DNA from: Luteibacter anthropi
GTDB lineage: Bacteria; Pseudomonadota; Gammaproteobacteria; Xanthomonadales; Rhodanobacteraceae
DNA length: 64,000 bases
Direction: 5' to 3'
Assembly (NCBI RefSeq): GCF_011759365.1
Contig: NZ_JAARLZ010000001.1
Location: 372,001-436,000 of the forward strand
Shown in pieces: positions 36,101 to 45,516 of this stretch. The notes under the pieces were generated by a model that was not told the DNA's origin, made no database searches, and was given only the letters and a program-made list of their open reading frames with translations. The stretch's first letter is position 1. Every line of letters starts with the position of its first letter. Made by a program: the position numbers and the translations under genes.

Positions 36101-39091
36101 GATTCCGGCGTCTACAAGTACGAATCCAAGGCGCGCGAATCGGTGATGTCCGAAACGCCGCTGACGATTCCCGCGGCCGGCCTGGATGTGACGCTGCCTA
36201 CCGACAAGCCCGGCAACTTCGCCCTGGTGGTGAAGAATGCCGACGGCAAGGAAGTGAACCGTGTCGCATGGTCGGTGGCCGGCGAGGGCAATGTGTCCCG
36301 CTCGCTGGATCGCAACACGGAACTCCAGCTCAATCTCTCGAAGAAGGACTACGCCCCGGGCGAGGCGGTGGACGTGGCGATCCGTGCGCCGTACCCGGGC
36401 AGCGGTCTCATCACCATCGAGCGCGACAAGGTGTATGCGCACGCATGGTTCCACGCCGACACCACCAGTTCCGTGCAGCACATCACCGTGCCCGCCGATT
36501 TCGAGGGCAACGGCTACATCAACGTGCAGTACGTGCGCGATCCGTCGTCTGACGAGATCTTCATGAGCCCGCTGTCGTTCGGGGTGGTGCCGTTCTCCGT
36601 GAACATGGATGCGCGCCGCAATGCCATTGCCGTGGAATCGCCGGCCCTGGTCAAGCCAGGCGACACGGTGACCTTCCACGTGACCTCCCCGGTACCGACG
36701 CGTGCCGTGGTCTTCGCCGTGGACGAGGGCATCCTCCAGGTCGCCCGATACAAGCTGGGCGATCCGCTGCAATACTTCTTCCGCAAGCGGATGCTGGAAG
36801 TTTCCACTTCGCAGATCCTCGATCTCATCATTCCCGACTTCCAGAAACTCATGACGATGGCGGCACCGGGCGGTGACGCAGACGGTGCCATCGGCCGCCA
36901 GCTCAACCCCTTCCGGCGCAAGCGCGACAAGCCCGTGGCCTACTGGTCGGGCATCGTCGACGTGGACGGCTCGCGTGACCTTACCTACAAGGTGCCCGAC
37001 TACTTCAACGGCAAGCTGCGCGTAATGGCGGTGAGTGTGTCGCCGGACAAGATCGGTACCTTCGAGGGCGCCACCACCGTGCGCGGTGATTTCGTGCTGT
37101 CTCCCAACGTGCCTACCACGCTGGCTCCGGGCGACGAAGCCGAGATCAGCGTCGGCGTGGCCAACAACCTCACGGGTCTGGGTGGCAAGGAGGTGCCGGT
37201 GTCGGTCGGGCTCAAGACCGGCCCGCAACTCCAGGTGGTCGGTGAAGCAACGAAGACGCTGAGCCTGGGCGAGATGCGCGAAGGCGTGGCGATCTTCCGC
37301 GTGCGTGCCACCGACAAGCTCGGGTCGGGCAACCTCAGCTTCACGGCAGGCGCCAACGGCAAGTCCGCGAAGCAGGGTGTGGATCTCTCCGTGCGTCCGG
37401 CCTCGGCGATGCGCACCGATCTCGCTTTCGGTCGCGTCGATGCGCATGCACGCGGCGACGTGACGGCGCTGCGTGACATGCACGATGAATACGCCCGTCG
37501 CGACGTGTCGTTCTCCACGGTGCCCGTGGTGCTGGCACGCGGGCTGGCGGCTTATCTGGTCGACTTCCCGCACTACTGCACCGAACAGGTCATCAGCGCG
37601 GCCATGCCCGCCTTGATCCTCGGCAAGCGCCCTGAGTTCGGTGATGTGAAGCCGGCGCAGATGCGTGATGGCGACACCCCGCCCGCCGATCCGGTCGCCG
37701 CGCTGTTCGACGTGCTGCGTGCACGCCAGAACGGGCAGGGCGGTTTCGGCCTGTGGACAGCCACGCCGGATACGCACACCTTCGCGACCGACTACGCCGT
37801 GCATTACCTCATCGAGGCGGCCGATCGTGGCGTGGCGATCCCGCGCGACATGCTGGCGTCGGCAGACAATGCGCTGAAGCAGATCGCCGCCGATGACAGC
37901 GACGATTCACTGGCCGGCATGCGTCAGCGGGCCTATGCCATCTACCTGCTGACTCGCCAGGGCAATGTCACCACCAACGACCTGGCCTCGTTGCAGCGTC
38001 GCCTTCAGGACATGCATGCGAAGGAATGGAAGAACGACGTCGCGGCAGCATGGCTGGCCGCGTCGTACCAGCTGCTGCACCAGGATCGCCTGGCGTCCGA
38101 CCTGATATCCGGCCCGCGCAAGCTGCTTGCGCGCAAGGGTACCGACGAGACGTACTCGTATGCCGACTATTACGACCCGGCCATTCGCGATGCGACCGTG
38201 CTTTATCTGCTGGCCAGGCACTTCCCGGACCAGGCGCGCGCCCTGCCGGCGGAGACCGTCGACAATCTGGTGCGTCCGCTGGGCAACGGGCACTACAACA
38301 CCTTGTCATCGGGCATGATCATCCTGGCGCTGGACGCCTGGGCTGCGCAGGCACCGGACGACGTGAGCAAGCTGTCCATCGGCTCCGTGGCCGCCGACGG
38401 CAACGTCACCCCTATCGGGGCAGTGAAGGGCTCGCTGGTGGATGGTCACTGGAAGGCGGGGGCGCAGCGCTTGCGCCTGGTCAACGATGCTGACGCGGCC
38501 GCATGGTATGGCGTGGCGCAGGCGGGTTTCGACCGCAAGCCGTCGACGCAGACGCGCAAGGATGGCATCGAGGTGACCCGCACCTATACGGACGCCAAGG
38601 GCAAGGCCATCGACAAGCTCAGCGTCGGTGACGAGATCGATGTGCATCTGCGCATCCGCTCCACGCGCGACACGGAAGTGTCCGACGTGGCCATCGTCGA
38701 TCTGCTGCCCGGCGGCTTCGAGCCGGTGCTCAATACCGAGGCCCCGGCCGATGCGCCATCGACGGACGAGGCGGTATCGCCCACGGACAACGAAAGCGAG
38801 GGAAGCGAAGGCGACGAGCCCGAAGGAGAAGCCGACGACACGCCCGCCTGGCATGCGCCGATCGGCACCTCGGCCTCCACCTGGTCGCTCGATTACGCCG
38901 ACGTGCGCGAGGATCGCGTGGTGGTCTACGGTTACGCCTCGCCCGATGTCGCGGAGTTCGTCTACCGCATCAAGGCAACCAATGCAGGTACGTTTGTGAT
39001 CCCGCCGGTGCTGGCACAGTCGCTGTATGACAGCAGTGCCCAGTCCACGGCACCAGGCGGCGGCACGATCACGGTAGAACGGAAACCCTAG
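33104..39091 (+). CDS. Bacterial alpha-2-macroglobulin (YfhM-like)
   Basis: 1995 residues. An N-terminal membrane anchor (about residues 55-75, GSIAGVLLLAAAGWFGWHWW) is followed by the MG-domain array; the MG7/A2M region includes GYLFSDRGIYRPGDLFHIG. The thioester motif is intact as Cys1492 in YCTEQ, so the protein should trap proteases covalently. The C-terminal domain follows an acidic linker near residue 1890. Start at 33104 has AAGGGA upstream; an in-frame extension to 32837 does not look like coding sequence. It pairs with pbpC, as in many Gram-negatives, suggesting defence of the periplasm when the wall is breached. Confidence 0.93.
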   Translation: MDLLRFILLLPVRLVRGLLWLLGRLLRPVFGNMAWSAPSWVPATGRVARSHPLKFTGSIAGVLLLAAAGWFGWHWWENRPRPVEPNRITFQAPAPDISDYARTPVSIHPLVVSFSASAAKLESLGKPVTDGIAMEPKLPGQWSWENDRTLKFVPAGDWPVGRKIDVRFDKAKVFAPHVLLADDQLSFSTAPFTARVVNGEFYQDPQDPTRKKTIIQLGFNYPVDAAQLEKRIALDLRERDAKRGDALKFSVTYDERRLSAFIHSQPLQLPRDDGSVGLKLGDGVTSSRGGEGTEKALETSVRVPGLYSLKLDEMSATLVDNERYEPEQVVVMNFSGAVSDAELGKRLHAWIVPDDFRFPGNNNISESDLRRFTAIKPEVVPTENDWSQAQSFRYHARPGQRIYVRVDKGMTSFGGYVMASPRVEVLQVPDYPRLLRFMADGALLSLSGDHRISVVSRNMPGMRVEVGRVLPDQLQHLVSLNSGSYAKPQMYGLSADNIVDRFVKKVSFPDEGPGKAHYEGFDLGQYLASGKRGVFLIKLSGYDQQQADEQLENRRKAAREEASRQAGGDPDAAAAAVVASDDSGTHYDWPRDERLVVITDLGVIAKHSQDGSQDIFVQSIRSGSPVAGATVSVIAKNGSTLLTQVTGADGRAHFGNVDGFNHDKTAAMFVVRQGEDLSFLPVTSYDRTLDFSRFDIGGEPNAHSQGQLSGYLFSDRGIYRPGDLFHIGMIVRANSWTRNVAGMPLIAEVVDPRGTTVRQQNVSMDQAGFAELDYTTAETSPTGNWTVNLYIAKDGKPYSQIGSTSVQVKEFQPDRMKVSAKLSTAVAEGWARPDKLKALVDVQNLFGTPAADRRVEGSLVLRPAFPSFPSYRDYHFYDIRRAKEGFEEKLADAKTDDKGHAEFALDLSRYADATYQLYFLAKAYEAEGGRSVAAATQGMVSSNDWLVGYKSVDNLDYVSRDAKRSVNLVAIDPTAKRIDLSGLKQAIVETRYVSVLTKQDSGVYKYESKARESVMSETPLTIPAAGLDVTLPTDKPGNFALVVKNADGKEVNRVAWSVAGEGNVSRSLDRNTELQLNLSKKDYAPGEAVDVAIRAPYPGSGLITIERDKVYAHAWFHADTTSSVQHITVPADFEGNGYINVQYVRDPSSDEIFMSPLSFGVVPFSVNMDARRNAIAVESPALVKPGDTVTFHVTSPVPTRAVVFAVDEGILQVARYKLGDPLQYFFRKRMLEVSTSQILDLIIPDFQKLMTMAAPGGDADGAIGRQLNPFRRKRDKPVAYWSGIVDVDGSRDLTYKVPDYFNGKLRVMAVSVSPDKIGTFEGATTVRGDFVLSPNVPTTLAPGDEAEISVGVANNLTGLGGKEVPVSVGLKTGPQLQVVGEATKTLSLGEMREGVAIFRVRATDKLGSGNLSFTAGANGKSAKQGVDLSVRPASAMRTDLAFGRVDAHARGDVTALRDMHDEYARRDVSFSTVPVVLARGLAAYLVDFPHYCTEQVISAAMPALILGKRPEFGDVKPAQMRDGDTPPADPVAALFDVLRARQNGQGGFGLWTATPDTHTFATDYAVHYLIEAADRGVAIPRDMLASADNALKQIAADDSDDSLAGMRQRAYAIYLLTRQGNVTTNDLASLQRRLQDMHAKEWKNDVAAAWLAASYQLLHQDRLASDLISGPRKLLARKGTDETYSYADYYDPAIRDATVLYLLARHFPDQARALPAETVDNLVRPLGNGHYNTLSSGMIILALDAWAAQAPDDVSKLSIGSVAADGNVTPIGAVKGSLVDGHWKAGAQRLRLVNDADAAAWYGVAQAGFDRKPSTQTRKDGIEVTRTYTDAKGKAIDKLSVGDEIDVHLRIRSTRDTEVSDVAIVDLLPGGFEPVLNTEAPADAPSTDEAVSPTDNESEGSEGDEPEGEADDTPAWHAPIGTSASTWSLDYADVREDRVVVYGYASPDVAEFVYRIKATNAGTFVIPPVLAQSLYDSSAQSTAPGGGTITVERKP

Positions 39092-39094
39092 CCA

Positions 39095-39178
39095 TGTAGG
39101 AGCGCGCCTTGCGCGCGACCGGTACGAAGCGAACAGCTCACGCTTTCATACCGGTCGCGCGCAAGGCGCGCTCCTACA
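39095..39178. repeat. Inverted REP pair between alpha-2-macroglobulin and pbpC
   Basis: Two REP copies (39095-39122 and 39151-39178) face each other within the 98-bp gap of a likely operon. The second ends 11 bases before the pbpC ATG, close enough to affect its translation. Confidence 0.9.
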
Positions 39179-39189
39179 GATAGAGCACC

Positions 39190-41556
39190 ATGGTCCTGAT
39201 CCGTCTTTTCCACCCCATCAAATGGCACAACGCCCTGGTGGCGTTGCTGCTGCTTGGGGCGATCCCCCTGGGTTTCCGTCTCTGGCCGCACGAGCCCCTG
39301 CGCGCCTGGTTCCCGTCATCGACGGCGGTCTACGACGCCGACGGTCGCCTGCTGCGTCTTACCCTCGCCAGCGATGATCGCTACCGGTTATGGGTGCCGC
39401 TGGAAGACATCTCGCCTGCGCTGGTGGATGGCGTGCTGCTGCATGAGGATCGCTGGTTCCGCTGGCATCCGGGCGTTTCCGCCTGGGGCCTGTTGCGCGG
39501 CGCATGGATGACGTACGTGCGCCACGGCAACCCCCAGGGCGGCTCGACCATCACGATGCAGCTCGCGCGACTGGTATGGCACCTGGACACCCGCAGCCCC
39601 GGCGGCAAGTTCATCCAGGCACTGCGTGCCGTGCAGCTGGAGCTGCAGTATTCCAAGCACGACATCCTGGAGGCTTACCTCAATGCGGCACCCTACGGTC
39701 GCAATGTCGAAGGCGCAGGTGCGGCAAGCCTCGCCTACTTCGGCAAGGCACCATCGAAGCTCAACCTGCCCGAAGCACTCACCCTGGCGGTGATCCCGCA
39801 GGAGCCGGCGCGCGGGCTGCCCGGCAATGTCGACGGCACCAGTGTCATCGACAATGCGCTCAAGACCTCGCGTGATCGTCTTTTCCAGCGCTGGGTCGCG
39901 AAACATCCGGCCGACGAAACCTCGCGCCCCTTGTTCGATCTTCCGCTGCGCCTGCGCCCGCTGTCGCGGCTTCCGTTCGAAGCACCGCACTTCGTCGAAC
40001 AGGTACTGGCCGAGCGACGTATCGATGGCAACGATGACATGCGCGTCACCACCACGCTCGACCTGGGCCTGCAACACAGCCTTGAGCGGCAGGTGCGCCA
40101 GTACGTGATCCGTGCCGGTGACCGGGGCATCCGCAACGCGGCGGCCATCCTCGTTGATACGCGCGACATGGGTGTCAAGGCGATGGTCGGCTCGGCCGAT
40201 TATTTCGGCTCGTCGATCTTCGGCCAGGTGAACGGCACGCTTGCGAAGCGTTCGCCTGGTTCCACGCTGAAGCCTTTCATCTACGCACTGGGATTCGACC
40301 AGGGCCTGCTGCATCCGGAGACCGTTCTGCGCGACGTACCGTCATCGTTCGGACCGTATACGCCCGAGAACTTCGACGGTCACTTCCTCGGCCCGATCAC
40401 CGCCACCCAGGCGCTCGTACGCAGCCGCAATATCCCTGCGGTGCAGGTGGCTTCGCGTCTCGACAGCCCCAGCCTTTACCAGTTCCTGCGCGATGCCGGC
40501 GTATCGCGCATGGCGAGCGAAAAACACTACGGGCTCGCGCTGGTGCTCGGCGGCGGTGAAGTAACGATGCAGGAGCTGTCAGGCCTCTACGCCATGCTGG
40601 CCAACCGGGGCGAACTACGGCCCTTGCGCCTGCTCGCCGACACGCCACGTACGAAAGGCACGCGGCTGCTCAGCGAAGAAGCCAGCTTCATGGTGATGGA
40701 CATGCTTCGCCAGAACCCGCGTCCCGACGATGCCGTGGCCGCACAGCCCTCGCGACTTCCGCTGTACTGGAAGACCGGTACGTCGTGGAGCTTCCGCGAT
40801 GCATGGACGGCGGGAAGTTTCGGCCCCTACGTGCTGGTGGTCTGGATCGGAAACTTCGACGGTTCGGGTAATCCGGCCTTCGTGGGCGTGGACGCCGCGG
40901 CACCGCTGTTCTTCCGCATCGCCGATGCCTTGCGTGCGGAGCGCCCGGGGCTGGCCGAACCTGTCCGCCGCAATCCGCCCAACCTGCGTCGCGTGCCGAT
41001 CTGCATCGCCAGTGGCGACCTGCCCAATGCGTGGTGTCCCCAGGTCGGCAGCACCTGGTTCATTCCCGGCAAGTCGCCGATCCGGGTGAGCACGGTGCAT
41101 CGTCCGGTGGTCGTGGATACCCGCACGGGCAAGCCGGCGTGTCCTCCCTACGATCCGCAGGCCACGCGCACCGAGGTCTACGAATACTGGCCCTCCGACC
41201 TGGCGCGGGTCTTCGCGCAGGCCGGCATGCCACGGCGCACGCCGCCACCGTTGCCCGATTGCCAGGGCGGTGGCCAGCTTGCCGGTGACCCGCCGAAGAT
41301 CACCTCTCCGCTGAAAGGCAGCACCTACCAGATGCGCGTCTCCCGGCTGGGCAGCGAGAAGATCGCCTTCACGGCCACCAGCGATGCCAGCGCACGCACG
41401 CTTTACTGGTTCGTGGACGACGCCTATCTGGGTAGTGTCCCCAGCGGCCAGGTGCTGATGTGGGCGCCGGAGCGCACGGGGCGTTTCCTCGTTCGCGTGG
41501 TCGATGACCAGGGGCGCAGCGATTCCCGCCAGCTCGGCGTAGGTGCCGTGGAATAG
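39190..41556 (+). CDS. pbpC: Penicillin-binding protein 1C
   Basis: 788 residues. One N-terminal membrane helix (WHNALVALLLLGAIPLGF); GT51 glycosyltransferase with Glu86 in HEDRWF and GGSTITMQLARL; transpeptidase with S358-T-L-K361, SRN and K528-T-G; and a C-terminal BiPBP_C domain (about residues 690-788). It polymerises and may crosslink peptidoglycan in the periplasm. All active-site motifs are intact. Follows the alpha-2-macroglobulin gene as in E. coli yfhM-pbpC. Start ATG at 39190 gives the normal N-terminus. Confidence 0.95.
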   Translation: MVLIRLFHPIKWHNALVALLLLGAIPLGFRLWPHEPLRAWFPSSTAVYDADGRLLRLTLASDDRYRLWVPLEDISPALVDGVLLHEDRWFRWHPGVSAWGLLRGAWMTYVRHGNPQGGSTITMQLARLVWHLDTRSPGGKFIQALRAVQLELQYSKHDILEAYLNAAPYGRNVEGAGAASLAYFGKAPSKLNLPEALTLAVIPQEPARGLPGNVDGTSVIDNALKTSRDRLFQRWVAKHPADETSRPLFDLPLRLRPLSRLPFEAPHFVEQVLAERRIDGNDDMRVTTTLDLGLQHSLERQVRQYVIRAGDRGIRNAAAILVDTRDMGVKAMVGSADYFGSSIFGQVNGTLAKRSPGSTLKPFIYALGFDQGLLHPETVLRDVPSSFGPYTPENFDGHFLGPITATQALVRSRNIPAVQVASRLDSPSLYQFLRDAGVSRMASEKHYGLALVLGGGEVTMQELSGLYAMLANRGELRPLRLLADTPRTKGTRLLSEEASFMVMDMLRQNPRPDDAVAAQPSRLPLYWKTGTSWSFRDAWTAGSFGPYVLVVWIGNFDGSGNPAFVGVDAAAPLFFRIADALRAERPGLAEPVRRNPPNLRRVPICIASGDLPNAWCPQVGSTWFIPGKSPIRVSTVHRPVVVDTRTGKPACPPYDPQATRTEVYEYWPSDLARVFAQAGMPRRTPPPLPDCQGGGQLAGDPPKITSPLKGSTYQMRVSRLGSEKIAFTATSDASARTLYWFVDDAYLGSVPSGQVLMWAPERTGRFLVRVVDDQGRSDSRQLGVGAVE

Positions 41557-41654
41557 CGTTTCGCAGCAAGTTATATGTTTTTTCGGCAACGCCAGTTCAG
41601 CGATCTTCGGAAATCGACGATAAGAACGAGCGTCATTGAGCGCTGGGGGTCGCC

Positions 41655-42977
41655 ATGGCAATCGACATCATCGCCGGAGTTCGTGCCCTGTTCGGCACAT
41701 CTTCTGCCGACATTCGCGGAAAACTGGACGCGATCAACCGTACGCAGGCGGTGATCGAGTTCGCCCTGGACGGCACCATCCTTGCGGCCAACCAGAACTT
41801 TCTCGACGCCATGGGCTATGCCGAGCGGGAGATCGTCGGCCAGCACCACCGGATATTCGTCGATCCCGACGATGCCGCCTCGCCCGAGTACGCGGCGTTC
41901 TGGGAGCGGCTGGGCTCGGGGCAGGCGGACGTGGGCCTGTACCGTCGGCTGGGAGCCGGCGGCCGGGAAGTATGGATACAGGCCAGTTACAACCCGGTGC
42001 TGAATCGCTGGGGGAAGCCGGTGAAGGTCGTGAAGTTCGCCACCGACGTCACCGGGCAGCGATTGCGCATGGCAGACATGGAGGGCCGGCTCTCCGCCAT
42101 CGACAAGGCGCAGGCCGTCATCAGCTTCACGCTGGAGGGCATCATCCTCGATGCCAATGACAACTTTCTCGCCACCATGGGCTACTCGCGCGACGAAGTC
42201 ATCGGCCAGCACCATCGCATGTTCGTCGATCCTGCCGATCGCGAAAGCCTGGAGTACCGGGAGTTCTGGGAAAAGCTCGGGCGTGGCGAGTACGACTCAT
42301 CGCTCTATCGTCGTGTTGACCGGCGAGGTCGCGAGGTGTGGATCCAGGGCAGCTACAACCCGATCCTGGATATGGCAGGGCGTCCGTTCAAGGTGGTGAA
42401 GTACGCCACCGACGTCACCGCTCAGACACGCGCCACGCGCACCCTGCATGCATCGCTGGCCGAGCTGGCCGATACCGTGCCGGCGATCGCCGAGCAGGCG
42501 CGCATCACCAATGCCCTGGCCAACGAGGCCAGTCGCTCGGCCACCGATGGGGGTGCCTTGGTGGAAGCGGTGATCGCGACGATGGCCGCCATCCAGGAAG
42601 GCGCCCACGATATCGCCGAGATTGTCGGCATGATCGATTCCATTGCCTTCCAGACCAATATCCTCGCACTGAATGCCGCTATCGAAGCCGCTCGCTCAGG
42701 CGTGCATGGCAAGGGCTTTGCGGTAGTGGCGCAGGAAGTGCGCATGCTCTCGCAGCGCAGTGCCGACTCGGCCCGGGACATCCGCGCCCTCATCGAGCGG
42801 ACGCTGGAACGCGTGCAGGAGGGCAACGACCGCAGCGGCGAAGCCGGGGCGGCCATGCGCGACATCCTCACCTCGGTGGAGACCCTGCTGGACCGTGTCT
42901 CTGACGTGGCCCGCGCAACGAATACACAGGCCGGCGGCATCGATACGGTACGCCGGGCCGTATCCGAACTGGCCTGA
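41655..42977 (+). CDS. Soluble PAS-PAS methyl-accepting chemotaxis protein
   Basis: 440 residues without any membrane segment, so a cytosolic chemoreceptor. Two near-identical PAS domains (about 15-130 and 135-255; each has EVIGQHHRMFVDP or a close variant and VWIQ.SYNP) are followed by a short MCP signalling domain with the conserved hairpin tip IDSIAFQTNILALNAAIEAA and GFAVVAQEVRMLSQRSA. It ends SVETLLDRVSDVARATNTQ...RRAVSELA, lacking a C-terminal pentapeptide for CheR/CheB docking. PAS cofactor (heme or FAD) cannot be deduced. Confidence 0.9.
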   Translation: MAIDIIAGVRALFGTSSADIRGKLDAINRTQAVIEFALDGTILAANQNFLDAMGYAEREIVGQHHRIFVDPDDAASPEYAAFWERLGSGQADVGLYRRLGAGGREVWIQASYNPVLNRWGKPVKVVKFATDVTGQRLRMADMEGRLSAIDKAQAVISFTLEGIILDANDNFLATMGYSRDEVIGQHHRMFVDPADRESLEYREFWEKLGRGEYDSSLYRRVDRRGREVWIQGSYNPILDMAGRPFKVVKYATDVTAQTRATRTLHASLAELADTVPAIAEQARITNALANEASRSATDGGALVEAVIATMAAIQEGAHDIAEIVGMIDSIAFQTNILALNAAIEAARSGVHGKGFAVVAQEVRMLSQRSADSARDIRALIERTLERVQEGNDRSGEAGAAMRDILTSVETLLDRVSDVARATNTQAGGIDTVRRAVSELA

Positions 42978-42981
42978 CGAC

Positions 42982-43737
42982 TCAGCGCCGGCCGCGTTCG
43001 GCCATGTAGAGGCGGATCTCGTCTTCGGCCAGCGCGGCCAGCGCGCGCATGCCGGTGGCCTGCACCTCGCTGAGCCGGCGCGGACGCCAGTCGAGGATGC
43101 ACAGCGTGCCCACGGCATGCCCGTCTGGTGTATGCAACGGCAATCCTGAGTAGAAGCGGATATGCGGCGCCCCCGTCACCATGGGGTTGTCGCGCACGCG
43201 CACGTCCTGGCGTGCGTCCTCGATTTCCAGCGCGGCGCTACCCATGATGGCGTGGCTGCAGAAAGCCCACTCACGCGGCGTTTCCGCAAGATCGCTGCCG
43301 AAGCGTGATTTCACCCACTGCCTGTGTGCAGTCAGCAGTGACAGCAGGGCTACCGGTGCGCCGGTCAGCTGCGCGGCCAGCCACGTGATGCGATCGAAGG
43401 AGGCTTCGGGTGGTGTATCGAGCAAGCCGGTGCGGCCCACGGCGCGCAGGCGTCCCGCTTCGTCGGCGGGTGCAGGGTAGGCCGGTGACCGATGGGGCCG
43501 CAGTTCGGCAGATGATGGCGAGCCGCCTTCGCTCGCCCTGGCCGTGCGCTCGTCGAGCAGGGCAAGCACCGCGCTGCGGTGCATCCGGCGATGGCCACCT
43601 GGGGTTTTCCAGGATTCCAGCGCGCCGCTTTCGATCCACTTCTGCGCCGTGCTGATGGAGATGCCGAGCAAGCGGGCCGCTTCGCCCGTGGTGATGGAGG
43701 GATCGGTGGAATGATGGGTAACGTCGGACTTGGCCAA
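42982..43737 (-). CDS. Excisionase-type HTH plus GAF domain protein
   Basis: 251 residues. Residues 14-62 form a MerR/excisionase-like helix-turn-helix (ITTGEAARLLGISISTAQKW and TPGGHRRMHRSAV); the rest is a GAF domain (about 95-245, LLDTPPEASFDRITWLAAQL, PREWAFCSHAIM, FYSGLPLHTPDGHAVGTLCILD). It probably binds DNA and senses a small ligand. Start is TTG at 43737 by frame, with no strong ribosome-binding site, so the exact N-terminus is uncertain. Convergent with the chemoreceptor gene, four bases apart. Confidence 0.85.
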   Translation of the reverse strand: MAKSDVTHHSTDPSITTGEAARLLGISISTAQKWIESGALESWKTPGGHRRMHRSAVLALLDERTARASEGGSPSSAELRPHRSPAYPAPADEAGRLRAVGRTGLLDTPPEASFDRITWLAAQLTGAPVALLSLLTAHRQWVKSRFGSDLAETPREWAFCSHAIMGSAALEIEDARQDVRVRDNPMVTGAPHIRFYSGLPLHTPDGHAVGTLCILDWRPRRLSEVQATGMRALAALAEDEIRLYMAERGRR

Positions 43738-44113
43738 GAGCAGGTCATGCGTGGGAATAACGCAGCGACGCTACCACAGGCCTGACGAAGCGACGCCACG
43801 TATTCGTCGCAGGGTTGCTGGATATCGTGAAGCGGTTGCCGGCAGGGCACGGTTGAATCATTTGTGGGACTTTTCATGGCTCGATGCGCCAGGCTGATCG
43901 GTGCTCGTCGGGCGGCCGGGTTCCATGCCGGGGCGCGCTGCGCAAAAGATTTTTGCCGGATAAGGGCAGGGCGCCCCATGCCTTCCAGGCACGACATTCC
44001 CCTGAACCCCGAGCCGCAAGCTCACCCGCGTGAGACACCGCGACGACGGAACGAACACATGTCGAGGCATCCAATTCCGGGAACCCTTTCACATTCCTGA
44101 AGGTTCCACAGCC
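43738..44113. other. Intergenic region upstream of the sugar transporter
   Basis: 376 bp with no recognisable gene on either strand. It must hold the promoters of the HTH-GAF gene and the transporter; I see no clear operator or terminator. Confidence 0.5.
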
Positions 44114-45508
44114 ATGGATACCGCCGTCAAACAAGAGGTCGATACTGCCCATCCCAAGGCAGCGATCGTCACCACCTGTATCCTCGCCGCGCTGGCCGGA
44201 CTGATGTTCGGCCTGGATATCGGCGTGATTTCCGGGGCCACCCAGTTCATCCAGGCCGAATTCAAGATCAGCGACCACATGATCGAGTGGATAGTCAGTT
44301 CCATGATGGCCGGAGCGGCGGTGGGTGCACTCGGCGCCGGCTGGATGTCCGCATCGCTGGGACGCAAGCGGTCGCTGATCCTCGCAGGCGTGCTTTTTGT
44401 TGCCGGCTCGCTGTTCTGTGCGGTGGCTGGATCGCCCGAGATTCTTATCGTGGCGCGCTTCGTCCTGGGCCTGGCTATCGGCGTGGCAACCTTCACGGCT
44501 CCGCTCTATCTTGCGGAAGTGGCGCCGGAGCGCATCCGTGGCGCCATGATTTCCACCTACCAGCTCATGATCACCACCGGCATCCTGCTGGCCTTCCTGT
44601 CGGATACCGCATTCAGCAGTTCGGGCAACTGGCGCTGGATGCTCGGCATCATCGCCGTGCCGGGCCTGTTGTTCCTCCTCGGTCTGTTCTTCCTGCCCGA
44701 TAGCCCGCGCTGGCTGCTGCTGAAGGGGCGTCGCAAGGATGCGCAGGTGGTGCTGGCGAAGCTGCGCGGCGACGAGAAGGTGGTAGAGAAGGAAATGGCC
44801 GATATCGACGAGCAGCTGAAGACCAAGCAACACGGCTGGAGCATGTTCCGCGAGAACAGCAATTTCCGTCGTTCGGTCGGGCTGGGTGTGCTGTTGCAGG
44901 CCGTGCAGCAGTTCACCGGCATGAACGTGGTGATGTATTACGCGCCGCGCATCTTCAAGGATATGGGTTACGACACACATGCGCAGATGTGGTTCACCGC
45001 CGCCGTGGGCTTGACCAATGTGCTGGCGACGCTCATTGCCTTTGGTCTGGTCGATCGCCTGGGCCGCAAGCCCATCCTCTATGTCGGTTTTACGATCATG
45101 GCCATCGGCCTGGGTGTGGTCGGCACCATGATGAGCATGGGTATCCATACCCGCGGCGAGCAGTTCTTCACCGTCGCCATGCTGCTGGTCTTTATCGTGG
45201 GCTTCGCGATGTCGGCCGGTCCGCTGATCTGGACCCTGTGTTCCGAGGTGCAGCCGCTGAAGGGTCGTGACTTCGGCATCGCCTGCTCCACCTTCACCAA
45301 CTGGGTGACCAACATGATCGTGGGCGCCACCTTCCTCAGCCTGCTGAGCGGCATCGGCAACGCCCAGACGTTCTGGCTGTATGCGGCGCTCAACGCGGTC
45401 TTCATCTTCATCACCTTCTGGCTGGTGCCGGAGACCAAGGGCGTGACGCTGGAACAGATCGAGCGCAACCTGATGAGCGGCAAGCCCCTTCGCCAGATCG
45501 GCCGCTAA
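44114..45508 (+). CDS. Sugar MFS transporter (GalP/XylE-like)
   Basis: 464 residues, twelve membrane helices. Sugar-porter signatures are present: LFGLDIGVISGA near helix 1, GWMSASLGRKRSL, PLYLAEVAPERIRGAMIS, PDSPRWLLLKGR, QQFTGMNVVMYYAP and the end LVPETKGVTLEQIE. It should symport a hexose or pentose with protons across the inner membrane; the sugar is unknown. ATG at 44114 is the normal start; a longer frame to 44030 has no membrane-protein character. No sugar kinase or repressor is adjacent. Confidence 0.93.
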   Translation: MDTAVKQEVDTAHPKAAIVTTCILAALAGLMFGLDIGVISGATQFIQAEFKISDHMIEWIVSSMMAGAAVGALGAGWMSASLGRKRSLILAGVLFVAGSLFCAVAGSPEILIVARFVLGLAIGVATFTAPLYLAEVAPERIRGAMISTYQLMITTGILLAFLSDTAFSSSGNWRWMLGIIAVPGLLFLLGLFFLPDSPRWLLLKGRRKDAQVVLAKLRGDEKVVEKEMADIDEQLKTKQHGWSMFRENSNFRRSVGLGVLLQAVQQFTGMNVVMYYAPRIFKDMGYDTHAQMWFTAAVGLTNVLATLIAFGLVDRLGRKPILYVGFTIMAIGLGVVGTMMSMGIHTRGEQFFTVAMLLVFIVGFAMSAGPLIWTLCSEVQPLKGRDFGIACSTFTNWVTNMIVGATFLSLLSGIGNAQTFWLYAALNAVFIFITFWLVPETKGVTLEQIERNLMSGKPLRQIGR

Positions 45509-45516
45509 CAGCCCTG

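Noticed and set aside
33470-37804. 1444-codon open frame antisense to the alpha-2-macroglobulin gene
   Set aside because: It mirrors the codon bias of the real gene on the other strand, is His/Arg/Val rich and shows no domain; long antisense frames are common at this GC content.
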